Position numbers and translations under genes: made by a program | The notes under the pieces: model-generated | Told to the model about the DNA's origin: nothing | Seen by the model: only the letters and a program-made list of their open reading frames with translations | Databases searched by the model: none | Assembly: GCF_008065375.1 (NCBI RefSeq) | Contig: NZ_VJYI01000029.1 | Span: forward strand, 1-64,000 | Origin: Nonomuraea sp. SYSU D8015 | GTDB lineage: Bacteria > Actinomycetota > Actinomycetes > Streptosporangiales > Streptosporangiaceae | DNA: 64,000 nucleotides | Direction of reading: 5' to 3' | Shown here: piece after piece, positions 39,110 to 47,277 of the stretch | Numbering within the stretch: the first letter of the stretch is position 1 | How the letters are laid out: each line of letters begins with the position of its first letter

Positions 39110-40332
39110 ACCACCTCTACGCGCGCCCCGCCCTCCGGAGGCGACGAAACCGTCAGCCGGCCGCCGGACGACTCGGCCGTACGCCGGGCGATGTCGAGCC
39201 CCAGCCCGGTCGACCCGCCCCCGCTGTTCCCGCGCTCCAGCAGCGCCGGATCGAACCCCGGCCCCGCGTCCCCGACCGCGAGCAGCGCCCCCGAGGGATG
39301 GGGCGCGAGCCGTACGGACATCGCGACCCCTTCGGGCGTGTGCGCGAAGACGTTGCCCAGCAGCGCGTCCACGCACGCCGCCAGCTCGTCGGCCCCCACC
39401 GCGACCGGCAGCGGCCCGGACGGCAGCGAGATCGTCACCTCGCGCCCCTGGTCCTCGGCCAGCACCGACCAGAACGTCACCCGCTCGCGCACCACCGCGG
39501 TCGCGTCGCACGACTCGCGCCCGGCCGTGCGACGCCGCGCCTCTGTGATCACCGCGCTCACCGCCCGCTCCAGCGCGTCCACCCGGGCCTGCACCCGCGC
39601 CGCCTCCTCCGGGTCGCGCAGCGACTCGGCGTCCAGCCGGAGCCCCGTCAGCGGCGTACGCAGCCGGTGCGACAGGTCCGCCACCGACTCCCGCTCGGCC
39701 GCCAGCAGCTCGTCGATCCGCCCTGCCAGATGGTTGAGCGCCAGCGCCACGGAACGCACCTCGGGAGGCCCGCCCGGCTGCGCCCGGGCCGTCAGGTCGC
39801 CCCCGGCCAGCCGGTGCGAGACCCGCGCCAGCCCGTCCACCGGCCGCGTCACCGCCAGCGCCAGCCGGTCGGCCAGCACGATCCCCAGCACGACCAGCGC
39901 GAGCCCGAGCACCGTCAGCGCCGCCCACGCCTCGCGCACGCCCCGCATCAGCTCGGCGTCCGGCACGAAAACCCTGATCACGGCCGTGCCCCCGGGTGAC
40001 TGCGCCGATACCAGCACCTCCCTGCCCCCGGGCGCGACGGCGGTCACGCTGCGCCCCGTCGCGGCCAGCCGCACGGCGTCCGACCTGGCGGCCGCGGCGC
40101 CCACCGTACGCCCGTCGGGCAGGAACACCGTCACCGGCCGCGACACCTGCTCCACGGCCAGCCCCAGATCCGGCGTCCCCACCGCGACCGCCACGGACTC
40201 GGCCGCGGCCGTGGCCCGGCTCATCGCGCCGTTCTCGGCCACGGTCCGGATGAGCAACGCCATCGGCACCAGCAACGCGATCAGCACCAGCGACGTCGTC
40301 GCCGCCGCCAGCAGCGCCAGCCACCGCCTCAT
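39094..40332 (-). CDS. Sensor histidine kinase
   Basis: The 412-residue kinase has two membrane helices (about 5-28 and 137-155) flanking an extracytoplasmic sensor domain of about 105 residues. Then come a HAMP domain (about 155-210), the phosphoacceptor His222 in DLSHRLRTPL, and an ATPase domain with G-boxes GDAGPGFD and GSTGLGLDI. The N-box is ACVDALLGNVFAHT. The sensed signal is unknown. It follows the response regulator gene by 46 bp in an operon-like arrangement. The start at 40332 (MRRWLALLAAATTS) gives a standard first membrane helix. Confidence 0.93.
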   Translation of the reverse strand: MRRWLALLAAATTSLVLIALLVPMALLIRTVAENGAMSRATAAAESVAVAVGTPDLGLAVEQVSRPVTVFLPDGRTVGAAAARSDAVRLAATGRSVTAVAPGGREVLVSAQSPGGTAVIRVFVPDAELMRGVREAWAALTVLGLALVVLGIVLADRLALAVTRPVDGLARVSHRLAGGDLTARAQPGGPPEVRSVALALNHLAGRIDELLAAERESVADLSHRLRTPLTGLRLDAESLRDPEEAARVQARVDALERAVSAVITEARRRTAGRESCDATAVVRERVTFWSVLAEDQGREVTISLPSGPLPVAVGADELAACVDALLGNVFAHTPEGVAMSVRLAPHPSGALLAVGDAGPGFDPALLERGNSGGGSTGLGLDIARRTAESSGGRLTVSSPPEGGARVEVVLTAA

Positions 40333-40378
40333 GACGCCTCCGCGGAGAAGGCCCCCGTAGAGCGACCCGTGCGCCGTC

Positions 40379-41056
40379 TCATGACGGCTCGACCAGCTTG
40401 ACGCCGACGCCGCGCACCGTGTGCAGGTAGCGGGGCTCGGCGGCGGTCTCGCCGAGCTTCCTGCGCAGCCACGACAGGTGCACGTCCACGGTCTTGTCCG
40501 CACCCCCGTACGGCAGCTGCCACACCTCCGTCAGCAGCTCCCGCTTCGTCACCACCTCGCCGGGCCGGGCGGCGAGATAGTGCAGCACGTCGAACTCGCG
40601 CGGCGTCAGATCCAGCGGCGTGCCGTCCAGCGTGGCGGTACGCGCCCGCGGGTCCACCCGCAGCGCCCCCACCGCCAGCGGTTCCGGCGCCGACCCGCCG
40701 GCCCGCCGCAGCACGGCCCTGACCCGCGCGTCCAGCTGCGCCGCGCTGTACGGCTTCACCACATAGTCGTCGGCCCCCGCGTCCAGCACGGGCACCATCT
40801 CGGCGTCGCCGTCACGGGCGGTGGCCACGATGACCGGCACCTGACTGACCGCCCGCAACATCCGCAGCAGCTCCACCCCGTCGAGGTCCGGCAGCCCCAG
40901 GTCCAGCACGATCAGGTCGGGCCGGTCCTGCACGGCCAGCCGCAGCCCGTCCAGCGCCGTGGGCGAGGAGGACACGGCATGGCCCAGCTCCCGCAGCCCC
41001 CGGCTGAGCGCAGTACGGATCGCCACGTCGTCCTCGATGAGCAGGATGTCCGCCAT
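40379..41056 (-). CDS. OmpR-family response regulator
   Basis: The 225-residue protein has a receiver domain with the acidic pair ED at 8-9 and phosphoacceptor Asp52 (VLDLGLPD), and Lys101 (VVKPYS). The C-terminal winged helix is TPREFDVLHYLAARPGEVV to VDVHLSWLRRKLG. The frame starts at the ATG 41056 without a ribosome-binding site. A TACGTT at 41064-41069 lies seven bases before the ATG, which would make the transcript leaderless. Directly upstream lies the triple repeat, 42-69 bp before that start point, well placed for activation by the protein itself. Confidence 0.94.
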   Translation of the reverse strand: MADILLIEDDVAIRTALSRGLRELGHAVSSSPTALDGLRLAVQDRPDLIVLDLGLPDLDGVELLRMLRAVSQVPVIVATARDGDAEMVPVLDAGADDYVVKPYSAAQLDARVRAVLRRAGGSAPEPLAVGALRVDPRARTATLDGTPLDLTPREFDVLHYLAARPGEVVTKRELLTEVWQLPYGGADKTVDVHLSWLRRKLGETAAEPRYLHTVRGVGVKLVEPS

Positions 41057-41097
41057 ATACAGGAACGTAGACGCTCGATGACCGTGACTTGAGCGGT

Positions 41098-41125
41098 CTT
41101 AGCATCCCCTTAACCCCGCCTTAGC
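41098..41125 (+). promoter_or_regulatory. Candidate response-regulator operator in the divergent promoter region
   Basis: CTTAGC (41098-41103), CTTAAC (41109-41114) and CTTAGC (41120-41125) form a direct repeat with period 11. The first and last copies are even CTTAGCAT. The site is between the response regulator gene and the divergent secreted-protein gene at 41150. TAGCAT at 41122-41127 could also serve as the -10 element for that gene. The same triple repeat is present before the PepSY gene. Confidence 0.65.
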
Positions 41126-41149
41126 ATGACATGGGGGAAGGTGAGGGCG

Positions 41150-41563
41150 ATGAAGAAATTTGTGCTGGCCTGGGCAGCCACCGCCGTCGCCGCCACCGGA
41201 GCGTCCGTGGCCGTGCTCGGCCTGCTCGGCACCCCGCTCACCGGAGCCTCCACTCACGTGCTCACCGCGGAGGAGGTCCAGGCCGCCCTCTCCACCGCCA
41301 CCCCGCGCGCGGGCGGCACGGCGACCGGCCAGCCCGCGCCTTCCCAGCCGGGCAAGCTGATCCGCAGCGCGGGCGGCACCGTGATCGCCTCCTGCGACGG
41401 CGACCTGGTCACACTGCGCTCGTGGAGCCCGGCCCAGGACTACTCCGTGGACGGCGTCGAGCCGGGCCCGGCCCGCGAGGCCTCGGTCGAGTTCGAGCCG
41501 CACGAGGGCGAGGACGTCGAGCTCACGATCACCTGCGAGGGCGGGCAGCCCGTCGCGCGGTAA
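41150..41563 (+). CDS. Exported protein of unknown function, divergent from the two-component system
   Basis: The 137-residue protein (MKKFVLAWAATAVAATG) has a signal peptide or anchor and then a small domain: LTAEEVQAALSTATPR, a Gly/Ser/Pro linker and GGTVIASCDGDLVTLRSWSP, ending ELTITCEGGQPVAR. Two cysteines may form a disulfide. The C-terminal domain resembles small exported proteins often encoded beside PepSY/two-component genes in Streptomyces, from memory. The ATG has GGGGGAAGG and GAGG upstream. The operator-like repeat 41098-41125 ends 24 bp before the start, suggesting control by the response regulator. Confidence 0.78.
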   Translation: MKKFVLAWAATAVAATGASVAVLGLLGTPLTGASTHVLTAEEVQAALSTATPRAGGTATGQPAPSQPGKLIRSAGGTVIASCDGDLVTLRSWSPAQDYSVDGVEPGPAREASVEFEPHEGEDVELTITCEGGQPVAR

Positions 41564-41622
41564 CGATCGCCCCTGACCGGCGGATCCCCAAGCGACACTT
41601 CCCTCAACCGGAAGGAACGCCG

Positions 41623-41856
41623 ATGATCCGACGCGTTCTGGTGGCCACCCTCCTCGCCGCCGCAACCGTAGCCGCCGTCACGTCGAGCCCCGCCGCGGCC
41701 CGCGCCTGCAAGATCGACCACGTCTGCTACACCGTCTACTACTCCGACAGCAGCCGCACGACCGTCGTCGGCGAGCTGGTCGTGGGCTGCGACGGTGAGC
41801 GCTCCATGTGGGGCACGCGCACCGGCTTCTACGACTTCTCCGAATCCCCCTGCTGA
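41623..41856 (+). CDS. Small secreted DUF6289-like protein
   Basis: The 77-residue product has a signal peptide (MIRRVLVATLLAAATVAA, cleavage near AAARA) and a mature part of about 48 residues with four cysteines, in VCYTVYYSDSSRTTVVGE, VVGCDGERSMWGTRTGF and the last residue (SPC). This Cys/Trp/Tyr pattern matches DUF6289, a family of tiny secreted actinobacterial proteins of unknown function. AAGGAA stands before the ATG. It is 59 bp downstream of the gene at 41150 and could be co-transcribed with it. Confidence 0.8.
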   Translation: MIRRVLVATLLAAATVAAVTSSPAAARACKIDHVCYTVYYSDSSRTTVVGELVVGCDGERSMWGTRTGFYDFSESPC

Positions 41857-41877
41857 CGATCTGATCCGGGGCGGCGC

Positions 41878-43791
41878 TCAGGCCTCCGCGCTCAGCGCCG
41901 CCTTCGTCAGCTCGGCCTGCCGCCTGATCTGCCCCATGACGATCGGGTTGACGCCCTTGGCCGCGAACATGCCGACCATCTCGTCCATCACCGCGTTCGC
42001 CCGCGACAGGTCGCCCTGCCTGGCCTGGGCCCTGGCGAGGCGGCGCATCACCATGTTGAGCGTGATGTTGTCGATCGTGGCCTCCTGCGCGACCCGGGTG
42101 AGGAGCTCGATGCCCTGCTTGGGGTCCGGCGGCCGGATCCGCAGCCGCTTGCCGGCGGTCAGCGCCTTGAACTCGCGCTCGGCGTTCAGCCCCTTCACCA
42201 TCCGGGCGTAGGTGGCCAGGCGGTGGTCGCCGTACCGGTCGATCACCTCGTCCAGGGCCAGGTTGCCCGAGCGCAGCGCCGGCGAGTCGGAGCCGAGCAG
42301 GGAGAACAGCTTGCCCTGCTCCTCGCCCAGCATCAGCTCGGCCACCTGGTGGTCGTCGCAGCCGACCGGGAAGCGCACCCTGACCAGGCAGGCGGGGGAG
42401 ACGATGCGGGAGCCGTCGGCGGCGATGTACTGGGCGCGCACCTGGTATTCGCCGGGCTGCTGGAAGTAGTGCCCGTCGCGGCCGTGCCCGATGTACGCGC
42501 TGCGGTACATGGCCGGGTTGCCCTCGTCCAGCCGGATGTCCGGCGAGGTGTCCACGCAGTACCGCATCATCGGCCGGTACAGCACGGTCCTGCCGCCCGG
42601 CTGGGTGATCGACACCTGCGTGAACTCGGTGTCGGGATGCAGGTGACCGTGGGTGACGCGGGGCTCGCCGGCGCAGGAGAGCTTGAGCTCGACCACGACC
42701 GGCTCCCCCAGCTCGAACGACTCCTTGGCGCGCAGCTCCAGCCGGAGCCCGGAGTGGTCCTCGACGGGCTGCTCGAACGGCTCGATCTCGGCGGCGCCGG
42801 TGCCGAAGGCGTTGGCGCCCATGGCCACGTCACGGTAGAAGCCGTGGCGCAGGTGCACGAGCTCGGGGTCGGTGAACTGGAAGGGGAAGGCCGCCCAGTA
42901 GCCCTGCTCTCCGCCGGGGCGGAAATTATGCACGTAGTTCATCCACGACAGATCGCCGAAGCCGCCCTCGGGGCCGAGTGGCTGGGGCGGGTTGGCGAGG
43001 TTCTTCTGCCAGGAGTGCAGCAGGTTGAAGGCGTGGCCTAACTCGTGGACGTACGTCCGCAGCTGCGCGCGCTGCGCCTGCGGCGACGTGCCCTGGATCG
43101 CGTCGTAGAAGACCGCGGCTCCCTGCCGCTGGTGGGCGTCGTTGTAGTCGAACATGATGCCCCGGTAGCCGCCCACGTGCTTGCTCGCCACCAGCAGCCA
43201 CAGCCGCCACGCCGGCGCGTCGCCGAACACGCTGAACTGCTGCGTCATCGCGTGGTGCAGCTCGGCGTCGTCCCACGCCAGGTCGGCGCCCGACCCGTCC
43301 ACCGGGATCACCCCGGGCTGGGCCAGGGTGAGCTCGATGCCCGCCTCGGCGTACGCGGCGCTCACGCTCAGCTCCCTGGCCGGCGACCCGCCCGGCCCCG
43401 GCAGGGACCCCGTGTGGTACGACACGAACGGCACGGTCCCCGTCACCGAGTCCTGCTCCAGCAGCACCCGGCGGAAGTACGGCGAGGCGAACGACACCTG
43501 GTACGTGCGCCCCGCCAGCGCCGCCGTCCCCGACCCGTCCGTGATCGTGACGCTCACGTCCTTGATCGGCGTGCTGAACGTGAACGTCCCGCGCCCCTGG
43601 ATCCGCGCCTCGTCGCCCTCGGCGCGCACGGCGGGGGCGGCGACCACGAAGGAGCCGACGTAGGAGGTCGTCGCGCCCGCCACGGCGAACAGGTCACCGC
43701 TCACCCGGCCGGTGGGCCTGGCCCCGTCGACGTCGACCCGGAGCGCCAGCCGCGAGTCGCCGTCCTGTCCCTCGTACAACCCGCTGATCAT
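41878..43791 (-). CDS. Metzincin-like zinc metallopeptidase without signal peptide
   Basis: The 637-residue protein contains HELGHAFNLLH, which gives the metzincin ligand set His249, Glu250 (base), His253 and His259, and a Met-turn candidate Met284 in SWMNY. A substrate-binding N-terminal half with beta-rich domains (about 1-180, LALRVDVDGARPTGRVSGD) and a C-terminal region of about 250 residues with helical repeats follow. There is no signal peptide or lipobox, so this is either a cytoplasmic enzyme or one exported by another path. The glycine between the second and third histidines of classic metzincins is Asn here. Function is unknown. Confidence 0.82.
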   Translation of the reverse strand: MISGLYEGQDGDSRLALRVDVDGARPTGRVSGDLFAVAGATTSYVGSFVVAAPAVRAEGDEARIQGRGTFTFSTPIKDVSVTITDGSGTAALAGRTYQVSFASPYFRRVLLEQDSVTGTVPFVSYHTGSLPGPGGSPARELSVSAAYAEAGIELTLAQPGVIPVDGSGADLAWDDAELHHAMTQQFSVFGDAPAWRLWLLVASKHVGGYRGIMFDYNDAHQRQGAAVFYDAIQGTSPQAQRAQLRTYVHELGHAFNLLHSWQKNLANPPQPLGPEGGFGDLSWMNYVHNFRPGGEQGYWAAFPFQFTDPELVHLRHGFYRDVAMGANAFGTGAAEIEPFEQPVEDHSGLRLELRAKESFELGEPVVVELKLSCAGEPRVTHGHLHPDTEFTQVSITQPGGRTVLYRPMMRYCVDTSPDIRLDEGNPAMYRSAYIGHGRDGHYFQQPGEYQVRAQYIAADGSRIVSPACLVRVRFPVGCDDHQVAELMLGEEQGKLFSLLGSDSPALRSGNLALDEVIDRYGDHRLATYARMVKGLNAEREFKALTAGKRLRIRPPDPKQGIELLTRVAQEATIDNITLNMVMRRLARAQARQGDLSRANAVMDEMVGMFAAKGVNPIVMGQIRRQAELTKAALSAEA

Positions 43792-43845
43792 GGCAGCTCC
43801 CGGGGATTCGCTGGGGGTTACATCGTCCCGCGCCAGGAGGGCCTG

Positions 43846-44058
43846 TCAACGACTCCCGCGAACTTGGAGCGCCCCCAGCAGCTCCTCCGACGCCTTCGTG
43901 ATCGTCTCGACGGCCCGGTCGAACGCCTCGGCGTTGTGCGCGGCGGGAGCGCGGAAGCCGGAGATCTTCCTGACGTACTGGAGTGCCGCCGCCCGCACGT
44001 CCTCCGGGGTCACGTCCTCGGTGAACGGCGGGCGCAGGGTTTTGATGCTTCTACACAT
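43846..44058 (-). CDS. DUF2277 family protein
   Basis: The 70-residue protein starts MCRSIKTLRPPF, followed by TPEDVRAAALQYVRKISGF and HNAEAFDRAVETIT, the complete pattern of DUF2277. The invariant N-terminal Cys-Arg-Ser-Ile suggests a functional cysteine. Function is unknown; Pfam describes many bacterial members of about 60-90 residues. Confidence 0.88.
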   Translation of the reverse strand: MCRSIKTLRPPFTEDVTPEDVRAAALQYVRKISGFRAPAAHNAEAFDRAVETITKASEELLGALQVRGSR

Positions 44059-44086
44059 GCCTCAACCGTAATGGCCGATCCGCTCG

Positions 44087-44830
44087 TCATGGCGGGGATC
44101 TGAGCTCGTTGCCGAAGTCGAGGGCGATCTTGCGCAGGCCCTCCGCCAGCTCGTCGCGGTCGTGCGCGTCGATGCGCTCGGCCGGGCCCGACACCGACAT
44201 CGCGGCCGCCACCCGGCCGCCGTCCCACACGGGCACGGCCAGGCAGTGCACGCCCAGCTCCTCCTCGCCGAGGTCCATGGCGTAGCCGCGGGCCCGGACG
44301 CGGTCGAGCTCGGCCAGCATGGCGTTGACATCGGTGATCGTCTTCGGGGTGCGGCGCGGCATGCCGGTCCGCTCGAACACCGCGACCGCGTCGGCGGCCG
44401 GCCGGTCGGCGAGCAGCACCTTGCCCACGGCCGTGCTGTGCGGCAGCACCCGCCTGCCGACCTCGGCGAACATCCGCAGCCTGCGCGGCGAGGGCACCTG
44501 CGCCACGTAGACGACGAAGTCCCCTTCGAGCACGGCCAGGTTCGCGGTCTCGCCGGACAGCTCGACCATCTTCGTCAGATAAGGCTGCGCCCACACGCCG
44601 ACCATGCTCTCCGCGATGCCGCCGAGCCGGACCAGGCCGCCGCCCAGGGCGTAGCGCCGGTCGGATTCCTGGCGCACGTAGCCGCGCGAGAGCAGGGTCT
44701 GCAGCAACCGGTGGATGGTGCCGTACGGCAGCCCGGTCCGGGCCGCGATCTCCGACAGCCCGGCCTCGCCACCGTGCTCGGCCAGCGCCTCCAGCACGTC
44801 GAGCGCCCGCTCGACCGACTGCACGCTCAC
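44087..44830 (-). CDS. IclR-family transcriptional regulator
   Basis: The 247-residue protein has the N-terminal winged helix (VERALDVLEALAEHGGEAGLSEIAA, GLPYGTIHRLLQTL) and the IclR effector domain (GLVRLGGIAESMV, HSTAVGKVLLADRP, GYAMDLGEEELGVHCLAVPV). It lies just downstream of glcF in the same orientation and is probably the regulator of the glycolate/malate synthase genes. IclR proteins typically control glyoxylate pathways, and the effector is often glyoxylate or an allied acid. A candidate operator lies upstream of aceB at 50324-50351. Confidence 0.92.
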   Translation of the reverse strand: MSVQSVERALDVLEALAEHGGEAGLSEIAARTGLPYGTIHRLLQTLLSRGYVRQESDRRYALGGGLVRLGGIAESMVGVWAQPYLTKMVELSGETANLAVLEGDFVVYVAQVPSPRRLRMFAEVGRRVLPHSTAVGKVLLADRPAADAVAVFERTGMPRRTPKTITDVNAMLAELDRVRARGYAMDLGEEELGVHCLAVPVWDGGRVAAAMSVSGPAERIDAHDRDELAEGLRKIALDFGNELRSPP

Positions 44831-44894
44831 CGGCCCTCCTCCGTCGGGCCGGCGAGCACGCTGCTGTGTCTGATGGTTCGCTCCCTCCGGTCGC

Positions 44895-46097
44895 TCACAG
44901 CGTTACTCCGCGCAGGGACGCGTCCAGGACCTCGGCGGTGTGCGCGACCCTGATATGCGCGCCGGCCCGCCGCATGGCGGCGGCGATCTGCATGGTGCAG
45001 CCGGGGTTGGCGGAGACCAGCAGCTCCGCGCCGGTCGTGCGGACGGCCGCGGCCTTCCTGTCGCCGAGGTCGCGGGCGGCCTGCGGCTGGAAGATGTTGT
45101 ACGTCCCCGCCGAGCCGCAGCAGATCGCCGACTCCGGGATCTCCCGCACCTCCAGGTCGGGGATGCCGCTCAGCAGCTCGCGCGGCTGGGCCCGCACGCC
45201 CTGGGCGTGGGCCAGGTGGCAGGCGTCGTGGTAGGCGACGGTGAGCGGCAGCGGGTGCCGCTTGGCCACGGGCCCCAGCTCGGTCAGGAACTCCGACAGG
45301 TCACGCACCTCGAATCCCGGCTCGCGGCCGATCAGCTCGGCGTACTCCTTCATGGACGAGCCGCAGCCGGCCGCGTTCACCACGACAGTGTCCACCCCGG
45401 CCTGCTCGAACGTCCTGACCGTCCGCCGCGCCAGCCGCCTGGCCTGGTCGTCGCACCCGGAGTGCACGCTGAGCGCCCCGCAGCAGCCCTGGTCCGGCGG
45501 GACGACCACGTCGCAGCCCTCCAGCGCGAGCACCCGCGCCGTGGCCGCGTTCACCTGCGGGAAGAACTCGCGTTGGACGCAGCCGGTGAGCATGCCGACC
45601 ACGGCCCGCCGCTCACCCCTGGCCCGGACCACGCGCGGCAGCCGCTGGCGCCGCTCCACGCGGGGCGCGAGCCCGGCCATGGCGCCGAGGCTCGGATGCA
45701 CGCGGGTGAGGAACCGCGCCATCCGCCCGGTCAGCCCCAACGTCGGGCGCAGCAGCCGCAGCCTGCGCGGATAGGGGAACAGGCTGAAGACGATGCCGCG
45801 CACCGCCCGCTCCTGCGGGTCGCGCACGTGCTCGCGCTCCACCTCCACCCTGGTCAGCTCGATGAGCCGGTCGTACTTGACGCCCGACGGGCAGGCGGTC
45901 ACGCACGCCATGCAACCCAGGCAGGCGTCGAAGTGCCCGGCCATCTCCGGCGTGATCGGCGTGCCCTCGACGTGCTGGCTCATCAGGTGGATCCGGCCAC
46001 GCGGCGAGTCCATCTCCTCGCCCCACAACACGTACGTCGGGCACGTCGGCAGGCAGAACCCGCAGTGCACGCAGTCGTTGATCAGCTTCGGATCCAC
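44895..46097 (-). CDS. glcF: Glycolate oxidase iron-sulfur subunit
   Basis: The 400-residue protein carries two 4Fe-4S ferredoxin-like motifs, Cys9/12/15/19 (CVHCGFCLPTCP) and Cys59/62/65/69 (CLGCMACVTACP). Two CCG domains follow (GCCGALSVHSG and ICCGSAGTYNIF). GlcF passes electrons from the flavin subunits GlcD and GlcE to the respiratory chain. It starts one base after the glcE stop, so the genes are an operon in the order glcD-glcE-glcF. Confidence 0.95.
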   Translation of the reverse strand: MDPKLINDCVHCGFCLPTCPTYVLWGEEMDSPRGRIHLMSQHVEGTPITPEMAGHFDACLGCMACVTACPSGVKYDRLIELTRVEVEREHVRDPQERAVRGIVFSLFPYPRRLRLLRPTLGLTGRMARFLTRVHPSLGAMAGLAPRVERRQRLPRVVRARGERRAVVGMLTGCVQREFFPQVNAATARVLALEGCDVVVPPDQGCCGALSVHSGCDDQARRLARRTVRTFEQAGVDTVVVNAAGCGSSMKEYAELIGREPGFEVRDLSEFLTELGPVAKRHPLPLTVAYHDACHLAHAQGVRAQPRELLSGIPDLEVREIPESAICCGSAGTYNIFQPQAARDLGDRKAAAVRTTGAELLVSANPGCTMQIAAAMRRAGAHIRVAHTAEVLDASLRGVTL

Positions 46098-46098
46098 G

Positions 46099-47277
46099 TC
46101 AGATACCCCCCACGAACCGGCCGGGAGACATCCTGCGCCCGGGATCGAACCGCTCCTTGACCCGCCGCATCAGCGGCAGCCCGCTCACCTGCCCCCAGCG
46201 GTCCACGCCCGCGTACGGCGCCGCCAGCACGCTCACCCGCCCGCCGACCGCCTCCACCTGCGCCCGCAGCCCGGACACGGCCTCGGCCAGCTCGCGCTCC
46301 CCGATCGCGCCCCACGACTCCAGCAACACGCGCCCGGACAGGACCGACCCCCGCAGCGGCAGCCCCGTGCCGGCCGCGGCGTCCAGCACGGCCGCCGTCC
46401 CCGTGGCCGGGAACCGCACCTCCACCAACACCTCGTCGCCCGAGATCAGTCCCCACCACGACGGCGGCGCGTCGGCCACGTCGCCTTCGCCCACCAGGGC
46501 GCGCAGCGTCTCGGCCCGCGCCTCCGCGGCCGCGCCCTCGACCAGCACGGACAGGGTCACCGGCCCGCGGGGATCCGGCCGGTCCACCTCGCCGGCGCTC
46601 GGCTCCGCCTGGGAGGCCGCCAGGGCCGCCGCGATCGACGGCACCTCGGCGGGGTCCAGCTCCGCCGTGATCCAGCGGCGCGCGGCGGGCAGCGGGTGCA
46701 GGCGGAACGTGGCCTCGGAGATGACCCCTAGCGTGCCGTACGAGCCTGTGAAGAGCTTGCCGAGGTCGTAGCCGGCGACGTTCTTGACGACCTTGCCGCC
46801 CGAGCGCGCGATCGTGCCGTCGGGCAGCACGACCGTGATGCCGATGAGCAGGTCGCGGGCGGTGCCGTAGCGGAAGGCGCGCGGGCCCGCGGTCGCCGTG
46901 GCCAGCGTGCCCCCGACCGTCGTGCCCTCGGTGAACGGCACGTCGAGCGCCAGCTCCTGACCCTTCTCCGCGAGCGCGGCGGCCAGGGCGTCCATCGTCA
47001 CCCCGGCCTGCGTGCGCACGACGAGGTCGCCGGCCGCGTGCTCCAGGATCTCGTTCAGGCAGCACATGTCCAGCAGCACGTCGCACCGCTCCGGAGGGGT
47101 GCCCCAGTGCAGCTTCGTGCCGCCGCCCACCGGCACCACCGCGAGGTCCCGCTCGGCGCAGTCCCGCAGGACGGCCGCGATCTCCTCGACCGTCTCGGGC
47201 AGCGCCACCCAGCGCGGGCGCACGCCGTCGACGGCGTCGTCCGCGCCGGCCTCCCTGATCGTGACCCCCGTCGTCAA
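46099..47277 (-). CDS. glcE: Glycolate oxidase FAD-binding subunit GlcE
   Basis: The 392-residue protein has a PCMH-type FAD-binding domain (CAERDLAVVPVGGGTKLHWG, TVGGTLATATAGPRAFRYG, GGKVVKNVAGYDLGKLF). It is shorter than GlcD and lacks its catalytic cap, as expected for GlcE. It overlaps glcD by four bases (ATGA). It forms the GlcDEF complex oxidising glycolate to glyoxylate. Confidence 0.94.
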   Translation of the reverse strand: MTTGVTIREAGADDAVDGVRPRWVALPETVEEIAAVLRDCAERDLAVVPVGGGTKLHWGTPPERCDVLLDMCCLNEILEHAAGDLVVRTQAGVTMDALAAALAEKGQELALDVPFTEGTTVGGTLATATAGPRAFRYGTARDLLIGITVVLPDGTIARSGGKVVKNVAGYDLGKLFTGSYGTLGVISEATFRLHPLPAARRWITAELDPAEVPSIAAALAASQAEPSAGEVDRPDPRGPVTLSVLVEGAAAEARAETLRALVGEGDVADAPPSWWGLISGDEVLVEVRFPATGTAAVLDAAAGTGLPLRGSVLSGRVLLESWGAIGERELAEAVSGLRAQVEAVGGRVSVLAAPYAGVDRWGQVSGLPLMRRVKERFDPGRRMSPGRFVGGI

